Positions 1-5,845 of a stretch of 6,208 bases of DNA are shown in pieces. Position 1 is the stretch's first letter, and each line of letters opens with the position of its first letter. The stretch comes from an uncultured Selenomonadales bacterium (GTDB lineage: Bacteria > Bacillota > Negativicutes > Selenomonadales > Selenomonadaceae), in NCBI GenBank assembly GCA_937915885.1, contig CALGGP010000206.1, forward strand, positions 1-6,208. Reading direction: 5' to 3'. A model generated the notes under the pieces. The model worked only from the letters and a program-made list of their open reading frames with translations. It did not search any database and was not told the DNA's origin. Both the position numbers and the translations under genes were made by a program.

Positions 1-332
1 CCGTTTCTGGTTCCATCCGTATTAAAATCCCAGACTCTCAGGATGGCTGTTGTATGGAAGTAAACTGTCATCATACCCTGACCGGCCGGTGTAAACACGG
101 TCAAGGTACCATCTCCCTCCCCGGGAATGGCGGGAATATCATTGGCCGTTGCATGTCTCTTCCCTGCCGTGTAAGAATCCACCTCTTTGCCATTCATTAA
201 AACTTTCCTGTCAGGCTTTACCGTATACTGTGTGATAACCCCGTCAACGGTTTCCCCTGCCAACAAAAGCGTACTGTCCCCGAACCTGTACTCCCCTGTA
301 GAGACTTTCCCATCTACAGCCTTTTCATCCAT
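1..332 (-). CDS. Partial secreted/surface-type protein, C-terminus beyond window start
   Basis: An open minus-strand frame runs from the ATG at 332 off the left edge, giving about 110 residues. It contains the stretches GEYRFGDSTLLLAGETVDG, KVLMNGKEVDSYTAGKRHA and GEGDGTLTVFTPAGQG, then a short strand-like run ending in VWDFNTDGTRNG. Alternating hydrophobic residues, GDGT turns and the phrase TLTVFTPAG resemble the small beta-sandwich domains of secreted polysaccharide-degrading or cell-surface proteins of Clostridia; this is family feel, not a firm match. No Shine-Dalgarno sequence precedes the ATG, which lies directly after the U-tract of a hairpin, and no signal peptide is visible, so the start may be wrong or the gene may be a decayed 5' end. 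The nearest in-frame stop upstream is TAA at 366-368. Coding on this strand is likely; the function is uncertain. Confidence 0.4.
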   Translation of the reverse strand, partial: MDEKAVDGKVSTGEYRFGDSTLLLAGETVDGVITQYTVKPDRKVLMNGKEVDSYTAGKRHATANDIPAIPGEGDGTLTVFTPAGQGMMTVYFHTTAILRVWDFNTDGTRN

Positions 333-363
333 AAAAAACGGATACAGCGATATACTGTATCCG
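333..363 (-). terminator. Rho-independent terminator-like hairpin
   Basis: On the minus strand, CGGATACAG (363-355) and CTGTATCCG (347-339) form a perfect 9-bp stem around a 7-base loop, followed at once by six T residues (338-333). This is the layout of an intrinsic terminator. It could end transcription from the hydrolase remnant at 557-667, or act as an attenuator for the frame that starts at 332. Confidence 0.5.
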
Positions 364-405
364 GGTTAGAATTCTGATTTTGCGCAATGCCCATTTACAG
401 TATAT
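350..405 (-). promoter_or_regulatory. Possible antiterminator pairing (attenuator leader)
   Basis: On the minus strand ATATACTGTA (405-396) is perfectly complementary to TACAGTATAT (359-350), which is the inner part of the terminator's 5' arm plus its loop. Pairing of these two would break the terminator stem, so the segment could fold in two mutually exclusive ways. No known riboswitch or T-box motif was recognised, so a regulatory role is only inferred. Confidence 0.25.
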
Positions 406-507
406 CTGCAAATGAGTCTCACAATGGGTAGGCAGTACGGATTATGACAATCGTGATGACGACACTGCCGGTGCCTCTGGCACTTGTTACTCCCTCAATG
501 CATATTT

Positions 508-535
508 ATCATATCATATCCATGGAGGAAAGCAA
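508..535 (-). promoter_or_regulatory. Possible sigma-70/A promoter toward the leftmost gene
   Basis: Minus-strand TTGCTT (535-530) and TATGAT (513-508) are separated by 16 bases, a reasonable housekeeping promoter match. Transcription would start near 501 and run through the leader hairpins at 405-333. A palindrome of the form TGTGA-N6-TCACT at 543-558 lies just upstream and resembles a Crp/Fnr-family operator with one mismatch in the core. Both signals are short and could be chance in AT-rich DNA. Confidence 0.3.
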
Positions 536-556
536 AATATTTTGTGAATTATTTCA

Positions 557-667
557 CTAGTTTTTCACATACAGGCAAGCTTCATATGGCTGCAGACTGC
601 CTGCTTCATGCCTTCCATTACCTATAACATAGACTGCTCCTTTGAGAATGGAGGCATCATAAAAAAC
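557..667 (-). pseudogene. C-terminal remnant of a glycoside-hydrolase-like gene, 5' part missing
   Basis: A minus-strand frame of about 36 codons ends at TAG 559-557, followed at once by a second stop, TGA. It reads YDASILKGAVYVIGNGR and then HEAGSLQPYEACLYVKN. The close 'L-x-PYEA-x-x-Y' is how many GH13 alpha-glucosidase-type enzymes end (family knowledge, 'LRPYEARVY'-like tails), where it forms the last strand of the C-terminal beta domain. The frame stays open beyond 667, but the sequence there changes composition and no longer reads as hydrolase, so the gene appears cut at about 667. No catalytic residues are present, so the enzyme class is a guess from the tail alone. Confidence 0.4.
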
Positions 668-895
668 GGTTTTATCGGATTGCGCTTCGGCGGCGTCTCG
701 AAGTTGGAATATGACGCGACCAAAGGCAACGGCGTGTTCGGCAACTCAATTCTCGACGTTGAATTGTCGGCGGACGGTGCCTTGATTTTTCAACAGAGCG
801 ACGACGACACGTTTGAATACTACGAGACGGTGATCAAAGCCGAGAGCGTCGAGGTCGAGCCGCTGCCGGATTATGTTGATCCCAACGATCAATAA
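608..895 (+). CDS. Acidic hypothetical protein, probably a 3' fragment
   Basis: The frame opens formally at ATG 608, giving 95 residues and ending at TAA 893-895. No Shine-Dalgarno sequence precedes 608, and the first 20 or so codons are the antisense of the hydrolase remnant, so the native part probably begins at about 668 (GFIGLRFGGVSKLEYDATKG onward) with the true N-terminus missing. What remains is acidic and beta-rich, with strands such as GNSILDVELSADGALIFQQ, then a DDDTFEYYE stretch and a tail rich in Glu, Pro and Asp. I do not recognise the family. It is not methyltransferase or nuclease sequence. Its stop lies 16 bases before the first TRD gene, on the same strand, so the two were probably co-transcribed; whether this protein belongs to the restriction-like system is unknown. 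Confidence 0.5.
   Translation: MPSITYNIDCSFENGGIIKNGFIGLRFGGVSKLEYDATKGNGVFGNSILDVELSADGALIFQQSDDDTFEYYETVIKAESVEVEPLPDYVDPNDQ
655..690. other. Composition breakpoint / probable junction of two genomes
   Basis: Near 667 two things change together. The minus-strand hydrolase tail loses its upstream part, and a plus-strand acidic reading frame loses its expected beginning. Left of the point the DNA is Clostridia-like; right of it CpG-rich words such as TTCGGCGGCG and GACGCGACC begin. The exact base cannot be fixed; the A6 run at 661-666 is a likely spot. It may be a true recombination site or an assembly chimera. Confidence 0.45.
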
Positions 896-900
896 TTTTA

Positions 901-906
901 GAGGTG
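901..906 (+). promoter_or_regulatory. Ribosome binding site deciding the start at 912
   Basis: GAGGTG lies five bases before ATG 912. It favours 912 over the in-frame ATG at 873, which has no such site and lies inside the preceding frame. The start at 912 also aligns residue for residue with the start of the second paralogue at 1835. Confidence 0.7.
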
Positions 907-911
907 CTGAT

Positions 912-1853
912 ATGAGCAGGCAAAAATTAATCATCGACGGGAAGAAAAAAATTCCGGCGACGAACATCAACGGATATCTGATTGACGGACCGAACATCGA
1001 GGTCGAAAGTCGAGCGACGCCGCTGTGTGATGTGCCGCCGATGAATAAGGGCAGTCAACCGACGGACGGAGGCTTTCTTATCATCGAATCAAAGGACTAC
1101 GAAGAGTTTCTTGAAAGGGAGCCGCGTGCCGAAAAATTTATCCGTCGATACGTCGGCGCCGAGGAGTATATCAACGGGAAATTGCGTTGGTGTTTGTGGC
1201 TGGTCGATGCAACGCCCGAGGAGATTAAAAGCATGCCGTTGGTAGCCGCGCGCGTTGATGCCGTCCGACAGTACCGATTGACATGTAAAAGCCGACAGAC
1301 TCAACGCGACGCCGCCCGCCCCGCATTGTTTCAATCAATCCGTCAACCTTCGACCGAGTACATCATCGTCCCGAGGGTTTCTTCGGAACGTCGAAAATAT
1401 GTACCGATGGGATTTTTAACGCCCGATGTGATTGCCTCCGACGCCGCGTCCGTGATCCCCAATGCCAATCTGTTTCATTTTGCGATGTTGGAGTCGATCG
1501 TCCACATGGCATGGATGAGAGTTGTGTGCGGACGATTGGAGATCAGCTATCGCTACTCGGGGACGATCGTCTATAACAATTTCCCGTGGATCACTCCGAC
1601 GGTGCAACAATATCTCCAACTGTCGAGCTTGGCGGAGATCATTCTCGAGATAAGAGACGAGCATGACGATATGACGTTGGCTCAAATGTACAACCCCGAG
1701 TCGATGCCCGACGATCTACGCGACGTGCATGATCAAATCGATCGGCTGGTGATGTCGATGTACGGCTTCGACGAGAGTTGGACGGAGGCTGATATGATCG
1801 GGCAATTGCTTTTGATGTATAAGGAGTTAGCGGAATGCGCGGGCAAAAATTGA
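912..1853 (+). CDS. Stand-alone MmeI-type target-recognition/C-terminal protein, copy 1
   Basis: A 313-residue protein matching only the last third of MmeI-family (type IIL/IIG) restriction-modification enzymes: the linker after the methyltransferase (TNINGYLIDGPNIEVESR, 18-35), the TRD with its hallmarks EREPRAEKFIRRY (68-80), MPLVAARVDAVRQYR (108-122), SSERRKYVPMGF (158-169), FHFAMLESIVHMAWMR (188-203), CGRLEISYRYS (206-216) and YNNFPW (221-226), then the C-terminal helical segment with MTLAQMYNPESMP (254-266). The PD-(D/E)XK nuclease, helical spacer and N6-adenine methyltransferase are absent. In full-length relatives (MmeI about 919 residues) this region selects the DNA site. It has its own start and ribosome site and no internal stops, so it looks like a real separate specificity subunit rather than debris. 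Its last 19 bases overlap the next gene. Alternatively it is the 3' part of a gene split by mutation, but the paralogue with the same start argues against that. Confidence 0.85.
   Translation: MSRQKLIIDGKKKIPATNINGYLIDGPNIEVESRATPLCDVPPMNKGSQPTDGGFLIIESKDYEEFLEREPRAEKFIRRYVGAEEYINGKLRWCLWLVDATPEEIKSMPLVAARVDAVRQYRLTCKSRQTQRDAARPALFQSIRQPSTEYIIVPRVSSERRKYVPMGFLTPDVIASDAASVIPNANLFHFAMLESIVHMAWMRVVCGRLEISYRYSGTIVYNNFPWITPTVQQYLQLSSLAEIILEIRDEHDDMTLAQMYNPESMPDDLRDVHDQIDRLVMSMYGFDESWTEADMIGQLLLMYKELAECAGKN
1821..1826 (+). promoter_or_regulatory. Ribosome binding site of the second TRD gene
   Basis: AAGGAG, a strong Shine-Dalgarno match, lies eight bases before ATG 1835 and inside the last codons of copy 1. 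Its quality shows that the second gene is initiated independently, probably coupled to translation of the first. Confidence 0.8.
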
Positions 1854-2773
1854 TCATTGACGGGAAGAAAAAAATTCCGGCGACGAACATCAACGGCTAT
1901 CTGATTGACGGACCCAACATCGAGGTCGAGAGTCGGGCGACGCCGTTGTGCGATGTGCCGAAAATGATGCGCGGCAGTCAGCCTGCCGACGGCGGCTTTT
2001 TAATTATCGAAGCGAAAGATCGCGAGGAATTTTTAGAGCGGGAGCCGCGCGCCGAAAAATTTATCCGTCGATATATGATGGGCAACGAGTTCATTAACGG
2101 ATTGGGGCGATATTGTTTGTGGCTGGTCGACGTGTCGGACGAAGAGATCGAAAGCATGCCGTTGGTAGCCGCGCGCGTCGACGCCGTTCGTCAATTTCGA
2201 CTGTCGAGCAAAAAGGCGGCGACCCGCAAAGCCGCCGATCGTCCGTCACTGTTTCAAGAGATCAAACAGCCGTCGACAGAGTTTATCGCGATCCCCGTGG
2301 TGTCTTCGGAGCGCCGAAAATATATTCCGATGGGATATCTGCAGCCCGATGTGATCGTGGGCAACAAGCTGATGTGCCTGCCCGACGCCAACCTGTTTCA
2401 CTTTGCGATGTTAGAATCGATAGTTCATATGGCGTGGATGCGAACGGTGGCGGGGCGGCTCGAAATGCGATACAGCTACTCGAATACGATCGTCTATAAC
2501 AATTTCCCGTGGATCACTCCGACCGCGCAGCAATATCTGCAGCTGTCGAGCCTGGCGGAGATCATACTCGAGATAAGAGACGAGCACGACGATATGACGT
2601 TGGCTCAACTGTACAATCCCGAGTCGATGCCCGACGATCTGCGCGACGTTCATGATCAGATCGATCGGTTGGTGATGTCGATGTACGGCTTCGACGAGAG
2701 TTGGTCGGAGGCTGACATGATCGGTCAATTGCTTTTGATGTATAAAGATTTGTCGGCGCTCGTCACCCGCTAA
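1835..2773 (+). CDS. Stand-alone MmeI-type target-recognition/C-terminal protein, copy 2
   Basis: A 312-residue paralogue of the preceding gene that aligns with it without gaps over about 306 residues, at roughly 81% identity by my count. Landmarks are the same: TNINGYLIDGPNIEVESR (18-35), EREPRAEKFIRRY (68-80), MPLVAARVDAVRQFR (108-122), SSERRKYIPMGY (158-169), FHFAMLESIVHMAWMR (188-203), AGRLEMRYSYS (206-216), YNNFPW (221-226) and MTLAQLYNPESMP (254-266). Differences cluster in residues 81-217, the DNA-reading core, while residues 218-304 differ at only three positions. It too lacks nuclease and methyltransferase parts. The product presumably gives a second DNA-site specificity to a catalytic partner encoded elsewhere (inference). 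The start overlaps the end of copy 1, in another frame. It ends 28 bases from the convergent dgt gene, with no clear terminator between them. Confidence 0.85.
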   Translation: MRGQKLIIDGKKKIPATNINGYLIDGPNIEVESRATPLCDVPKMMRGSQPADGGFLIIEAKDREEFLEREPRAEKFIRRYMMGNEFINGLGRYCLWLVDVSDEEIESMPLVAARVDAVRQFRLSSKKAATRKAADRPSLFQEIKQPSTEFIAIPVVSSERRKYIPMGYLQPDVIVGNKLMCLPDANLFHFAMLESIVHMAWMRTVAGRLEMRYSYSNTIVYNNFPWITPTAQQYLQLSSLAEIILEIRDEHDDMTLAQLYNPESMPDDLRDVHDQIDRLVMSMYGFDESWSEADMIGQLLLMYKDLSALVTR

Positions 2774-2801
2774 AACTTTTATCGACAATTATACTCCTGT
2801 A

Positions 2802-4205
2802 TCAGAGCGGTTTGAAAATCGTTTGAGGATTTTCGGAGAACATTCGGCAGTAAAATTCCAAAGCGTATCGATCCGTCATTCCTGCAATAAAATCGCATAC
2901 AACTCGCGCCCGCCACGATTCATTGTTTGCTCGTTCAAATTCATATTTTACGTCGTCCGGCAACAGAAAATGTCCTTTACTCTCAAACAGCTTGCGAAAC
3001 ATCTTCTCGACCAGTTCTCTGCCGCGACTTTCAACGATTTTCAACAGCGGCGAATTTATCAGCCTGATGTAGGAAAAATATTTTAGGATGTTCACCTTAA
3101 TCTTGACGTTCGTCTTCAAAAATGCTTTGGACAATATCGGGTGCTCATTACACAGTTCGACTTCGACTCCGTTTATAAAAAAATTGACCAGTTTAGACGT
3201 CAAATCGGTTCTGTAATATCCGTTGCCGGCAATCTTTTTCGACAGTCGATAGAAATTCAAAAAATTACCGAGCGTATCATAATCGAAGTCTTCACTGTCG
3301 GGTGATATCCTTTTTTGTTGTTCGACGAAATCTGACCAAACGTTGGTAAATAAATTGATGAGCTCCGATCTGCAACGCTCGGCGGATATGTCGTCGCCAT
3401 CCCGTTTCATTCGCTCGGCAATTTTTTCAAAGATGAAATCCTCCGCCGACAATATCTCGCACGGCGTCAAAAATCCGGCTTTGAAGGCGTCCTCGATATC
3501 ATAAACCGAATACGCAATATCGTCCGCAATATCCATGATACTGCATTCAACGGTCTTAAAATTATTTTTCGGGCTGTCGCCGATCAGGCACTCCTTCACC
3601 TTATCGACTATACCACTCTCGGAGTCATAATAACCCTTGATCAACGGTTCGTCTTCGCGTCGATGTAAGGGGATTCTCTCATCATATTTTAGCGCGGACG
3701 CGATCACTCTGACCGTCAAATTCAGTCCGACTCTGTGATCTGTACCGTCTTCGTCAAACAGGGGCTCGCGGTATTCTTTTTTTTCCAATCTCGTTAAGAT
3801 GCGCAAAGTCTGAGCGTTACCCTCGAAGCCGCCGTACTCTTTCATGCAGCTATCGAGTGCAGCTTCGCCGATGTGTCCGAACGGCGGATGACCTATGTCA
3901 TGAACCAAGCCGGCGATGGCACAAACATCGGGCTCGACATTCAAACCGGAATACTCCGCGCGCAATTTTTTGGCGAGTGACTTTGCTATCTGCGAAACCT
4001 CCAATGAATGTGTCAAGCGGTTTCTGAAAAAATCACTCTCTTGCCCTGGGAACAACTGAGTTTTGTTTTGCAAGCGACGAAACGCCGGAGAATGCAACAC
4101 TCGGGCATAATCTCTGTCATATTCCGAGCGATAATCGACCGTCGCCCCCGTCGGTTTTTTCGGCAATTCTATGAAGCGATAACAATAATTTACATTTGAC
4201 GGCAT
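2802..4205 (-). CDS. dgt: Deoxyguanosinetriphosphate triphosphohydrolase (dGTPase, HD superfamily)
   Basis: A 467-residue protein that should hydrolyse dGTP, and perhaps other dNTPs, to deoxynucleoside and inorganic triphosphate in the cytoplasm. The start of the family core, YRSEYDRDYARVLHSPAFRR (25-44), is present, followed by RLTHSLEVSQ with metal ligand His66, the HD motif VHDIGHPPFGH with His102 and Asp103, GFEGNAQTLRI (126-136), and IADDIAYSVYDIEDA (226-240) carrying the distal Asp ligand at 228 or 229. The H...HD...D set is complete, so the enzyme should be active. Length is close to the roughly 500 residues of E. coli Dgt. ATG 4205 is preceded by GGTGA four bases upstream. A small frame ends 15 bases before it. 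The gene converges on the TRD genes. Some dGTPases deplete nucleotides during phage infection, so a defence role is possible, but housekeeping dNTP control explains it equally well. Confidence 0.93.
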   Translation of the reverse strand: MPSNVNYCYRFIELPKKPTGATVDYRSEYDRDYARVLHSPAFRRLQNKTQLFPGQESDFFRNRLTHSLEVSQIAKSLAKKLRAEYSGLNVEPDVCAIAGLVHDIGHPPFGHIGEAALDSCMKEYGGFEGNAQTLRILTRLEKKEYREPLFDEDGTDHRVGLNLTVRVIASALKYDERIPLHRREDEPLIKGYYDSESGIVDKVKECLIGDSPKNNFKTVECSIMDIADDIAYSVYDIEDAFKAGFLTPCEILSAEDFIFEKIAERMKRDGDDISAERCRSELINLFTNVWSDFVEQQKRISPDSEDFDYDTLGNFLNFYRLSKKIAGNGYYRTDLTSKLVNFFINGVEVELCNEHPILSKAFLKTNVKIKVNILKYFSYIRLINSPLLKIVESRGRELVEKMFRKLFESKGHFLLPDDVKYEFERANNESWRARVVCDFIAGMTDRYALEFYCRMFSENPQTIFKPL

Positions 4206-4220
4206 ATTGTCACCGTGCCT

Positions 4221-4412
4221 TTACTTGAGAATATAATTATTGTACCTCAAGCCGATATCAATTTTTTCGTCCGCGTATCTTTTCAAGATTATCGGTTTGA
4301 AAAACAATTCGTCTGACGAGACTGATCGTTTGTTTGTGTCGGATTCAATTGTTTTTTTCGAGCTCGCGTCCGAAGGCGACACCTTTCGAGAGGATTGCTT
4401 TTCATCATACAT
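4221..4412 (-). CDS. Small Ser/Lys-rich hypothetical protein upstream of dgt
   Basis: A 63-residue frame beginning MYDEKQSSRKVSPSDASS and ending KIDIGLRYNNYILK, on the same strand as dgt and only 15 bases upstream of it. GAGG sits nine bases before ATG 4412. An alternative ATG in the same frame lies at 4427. A formally longer frame opening at TTG 4499 is unlikely because it would begin inside the U-tract of the metY terminator. The N-terminal half is polar and low in complexity; the C-terminal half has an LFFKPIILKRYADEK segment that could fold. I do not recognise it. The close spacing suggests co-transcription with dgt. It may instead be merely the leader region of dgt, since codon-level evidence in so short a frame is weak. 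Confidence 0.4.
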   Translation of the reverse strand: MYDEKQSSRKVSPSDASSKKTIESDTNKRSVSSDELFFKPIILKRYADEKIDIGLRYNNYILK

Positions 4413-4497
4413 CAAGATCAGCCTCATTTCAAAAATCATATTTACTAACCACACTGCGGTTATTTTACAAAGAAATAATTTTTCCTGCCGTTCAATC

Positions 4498-4527
4498 AAA
4501 AAAAAGGCGCAGTACGTGTCCGCGCCT
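4498..4527 (-). terminator. Intrinsic terminator of metY
   Basis: On the minus strand AGGCGC (4527-4522) and GCGCCT (4510-4505) form a GC-rich 6-bp stem with an 11-base loop, followed directly by a run of T (eight counting the last stem base, 4505-4498). It lies 23 bases after the metY stop and should separate metY from the downstream small gene and dgt. Confidence 0.85.
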
Positions 4528-4549
4528 GAGCGATTGTTTGAAACGAAAT

Positions 4550-5845
4550 TTATTTTTTAAGCGCGTCAAACGCCTGTTGCAAATCCCAAATGATGTCGTC
4601 AATGTGCTCGGTGCCGATCGACAGACGGATCGTCGAAGGAGTGATGCCCGAGCCGAGCAATTCTGCTTCGGTCATCTGAGAGTGCGTCGTCGAGGCGGGA
4701 TGAATCACGAGCGATTTCACGTCGGCGACATTCGCCAGCAACGAGAAAATCTTCAGGCTGTCGATGAATTTGCGCGCGGCGTCGGTGCCGCCCTTGATCT
4801 CGAACGTAAAAATCGAAATGCCGCCGTTGGGGAAATACTTTTGATAGAGTTTGTGATCGGGGTGGTCGACGAGCGCGGGGTGATTGACTTTGTCGACGTT
4901 GGGATTTTTCGACAGGAACTCAACGACATTCAGCGCATTTTCGACGTGGCGCTCAACTCTCAACGACAAAGTCTCGACGCCTTGCAACAGAATGAATGCG
5001 CTCAACGGAGAGATGGCGGCGCCGGTGTCGCGCAACAGGATCGCTCGAATGTAGGTAACGAAGGCGGCGGCTCCGAGCGCCTTATAAAAACTGACGCCGT
5101 GATAGCTGGGATTGGGCTCGACGAGCCACGGGAAGCGCCCCGATTTTTCCCAATCGAACTTGCCGCTCTCGACGATGATGCCGCCGAGCGTAGTGCCGTG
5201 CCCGCCGATAAATTTTGTGGCGGAGTGAATGACGATATCGGCGCCGTACTCGATCGGACGAACCTGATACGGAGTCGCAAAGGTGTTGTCGATGACGAGC
5301 GGGATGTTATGTTTATGAGCGATGTCGGCGACGGCTTGAATGTCGATGAGCGTTGCGTTCGGATTGCCGACGGTCTCAATGAAAATCAGTTGGGTGTTGG
5401 GCTTGATGGCGTCCTCAAAAACTTTGACGCCCTTGCCGGGGTCGACAAACGTCGTGGTGATGCCGTAGTCGGGGAGCGTGTGCTCGAAAAGGTTGAAGGT
5501 GCCGCCGTAGATGGTAGTCGCCGCGACGATGTGATGTCCCTTATGCGCAAGAGCTTGGACGGCGTAAGTGACGGCGGCGGCGCCGGACGCGAGCGCGAGC
5601 GCGGCGGAGCCACCCTCGAGCGCGGCGATGCGACGTTCGAGCACGTCTTGAGTGGGATTGGTGAGACGCCCGTAGATATTTCCGGCGTCGCGGAGCGCAA
5701 ATCGATCGGAGGCGTGGTCGAAGTTATGAAAAACGTAGGAGGTCGTCTGATAGATGGGGACGGCGCGGGCGTCGGTGACGGGGTCGGCTTGCTCCTGCCC
5801 GACGTGGAGCTGAAGGGTTTCAAATTTATATTTGCGATCACTCAT
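4550..5845 (-). CDS. metY: O-acetylhomoserine sulfhydrylase (O-acetyl-L-homoserine aminocarboxypropyltransferase)
   Basis: A 431-residue PLP enzyme of the Cys/Met metabolism family that makes homocysteine from O-acetylhomoserine and sulfide, for direct sulfhydrylation in methionine synthesis. Visible landmarks are the N-terminal FETLQLHVGQ and PIYQTTSYVF, the cofactor phosphate-binding YGRLTNPT (58-65), the glycine-rich ALEGGSAALALASGAAA (75-91), VIDNTFATPY (184-193) with the PLP-ring aspartate, and the Schiff-base lysine 211 in SATKFIGGHGTTLGG. The near-420-430 length and the PWLVEPNPSYHG segment fit MetY rather than cystathionine gamma-synthase or beta-lyase. ATG 5845 is chosen because AGGAG lies seven bases upstream (5857-5853); a formally longer frame would start inside the promoter. 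It is a single-gene transcript between a consensus promoter and its own terminator. The leader of about 40 bases is too short for a SAM riboswitch or T-box. Confidence 0.95.
   Translation of the reverse strand: MSDRKYKFETLQLHVGQEQADPVTDARAVPIYQTTSYVFHNFDHASDRFALRDAGNIYGRLTNPTQDVLERRIAALEGGSAALALASGAAAVTYAVQALAHKGHHIVAATTIYGGTFNLFEHTLPDYGITTTFVDPGKGVKVFEDAIKPNTQLIFIETVGNPNATLIDIQAVADIAHKHNIPLVIDNTFATPYQVRPIEYGADIVIHSATKFIGGHGTTLGGIIVESGKFDWEKSGRFPWLVEPNPSYHGVSFYKALGAAAFVTYIRAILLRDTGAAISPLSAFILLQGVETLSLRVERHVENALNVVEFLSKNPNVDKVNHPALVDHPDHKLYQKYFPNGGISIFTFEIKGGTDAARKFIDSLKIFSLLANVADVKSLVIHPASTTHSQMTEAELLGSGITPSTIRLSIGTEHIDDIIWDLQQAFDALKK

Larger units (their letters stand above)
912..2757 (+). 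repeat. Tandem direct duplication, 923-bp period (912-1834 and 1835-2757)
   Basis: Every codon of copy 1 recurs 923 bases downstream in copy 2 without gaps. Nucleotide identity is highest at the ends: an exact 38-base run begins at the GACGGGAAGAAAAAAATTCC segment (938 and 1861), and an exact run of about 35 bases lies around 1747-1781 and 2670-2704. The middle is more diverged. Conserved arms around a variable core are the layout of a recombining cassette. Confidence 0.85.

Noticed and set aside
187..369. Plus-strand 60-codon frame
   Set aside because: It is antisense to the more protein-like minus-strand frame at 1-332 and has no ribosome site or recognisable features.
873..914. ATG at 873 as the start of the first TRD gene
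   Set aside because: It lies inside the preceding frame without a ribosome site. ATG 912 has GAGGTG and matches the start of the paralogue.
912..2773. Single MmeI gene broken by frameshifts
   Set aside because: The two frames are duplicates of the same region rather than successive parts of one protein, and each has its own start and ribosome site.
2774..2833. Terminator between the convergent TRD and dgt genes
   Set aside because: Only a weak AT-rich AAAATC/GATTTT hairpin is seen, at 2815-2833 inside the dgt 3' end, without a proper GC stem and T-run.
4413..4499. Upstream TTG 4499 extension of the small gene before dgt
   Set aside because: The TTG start overlaps the T-tract of the metY terminator, so a transcript starting there is unlikely.
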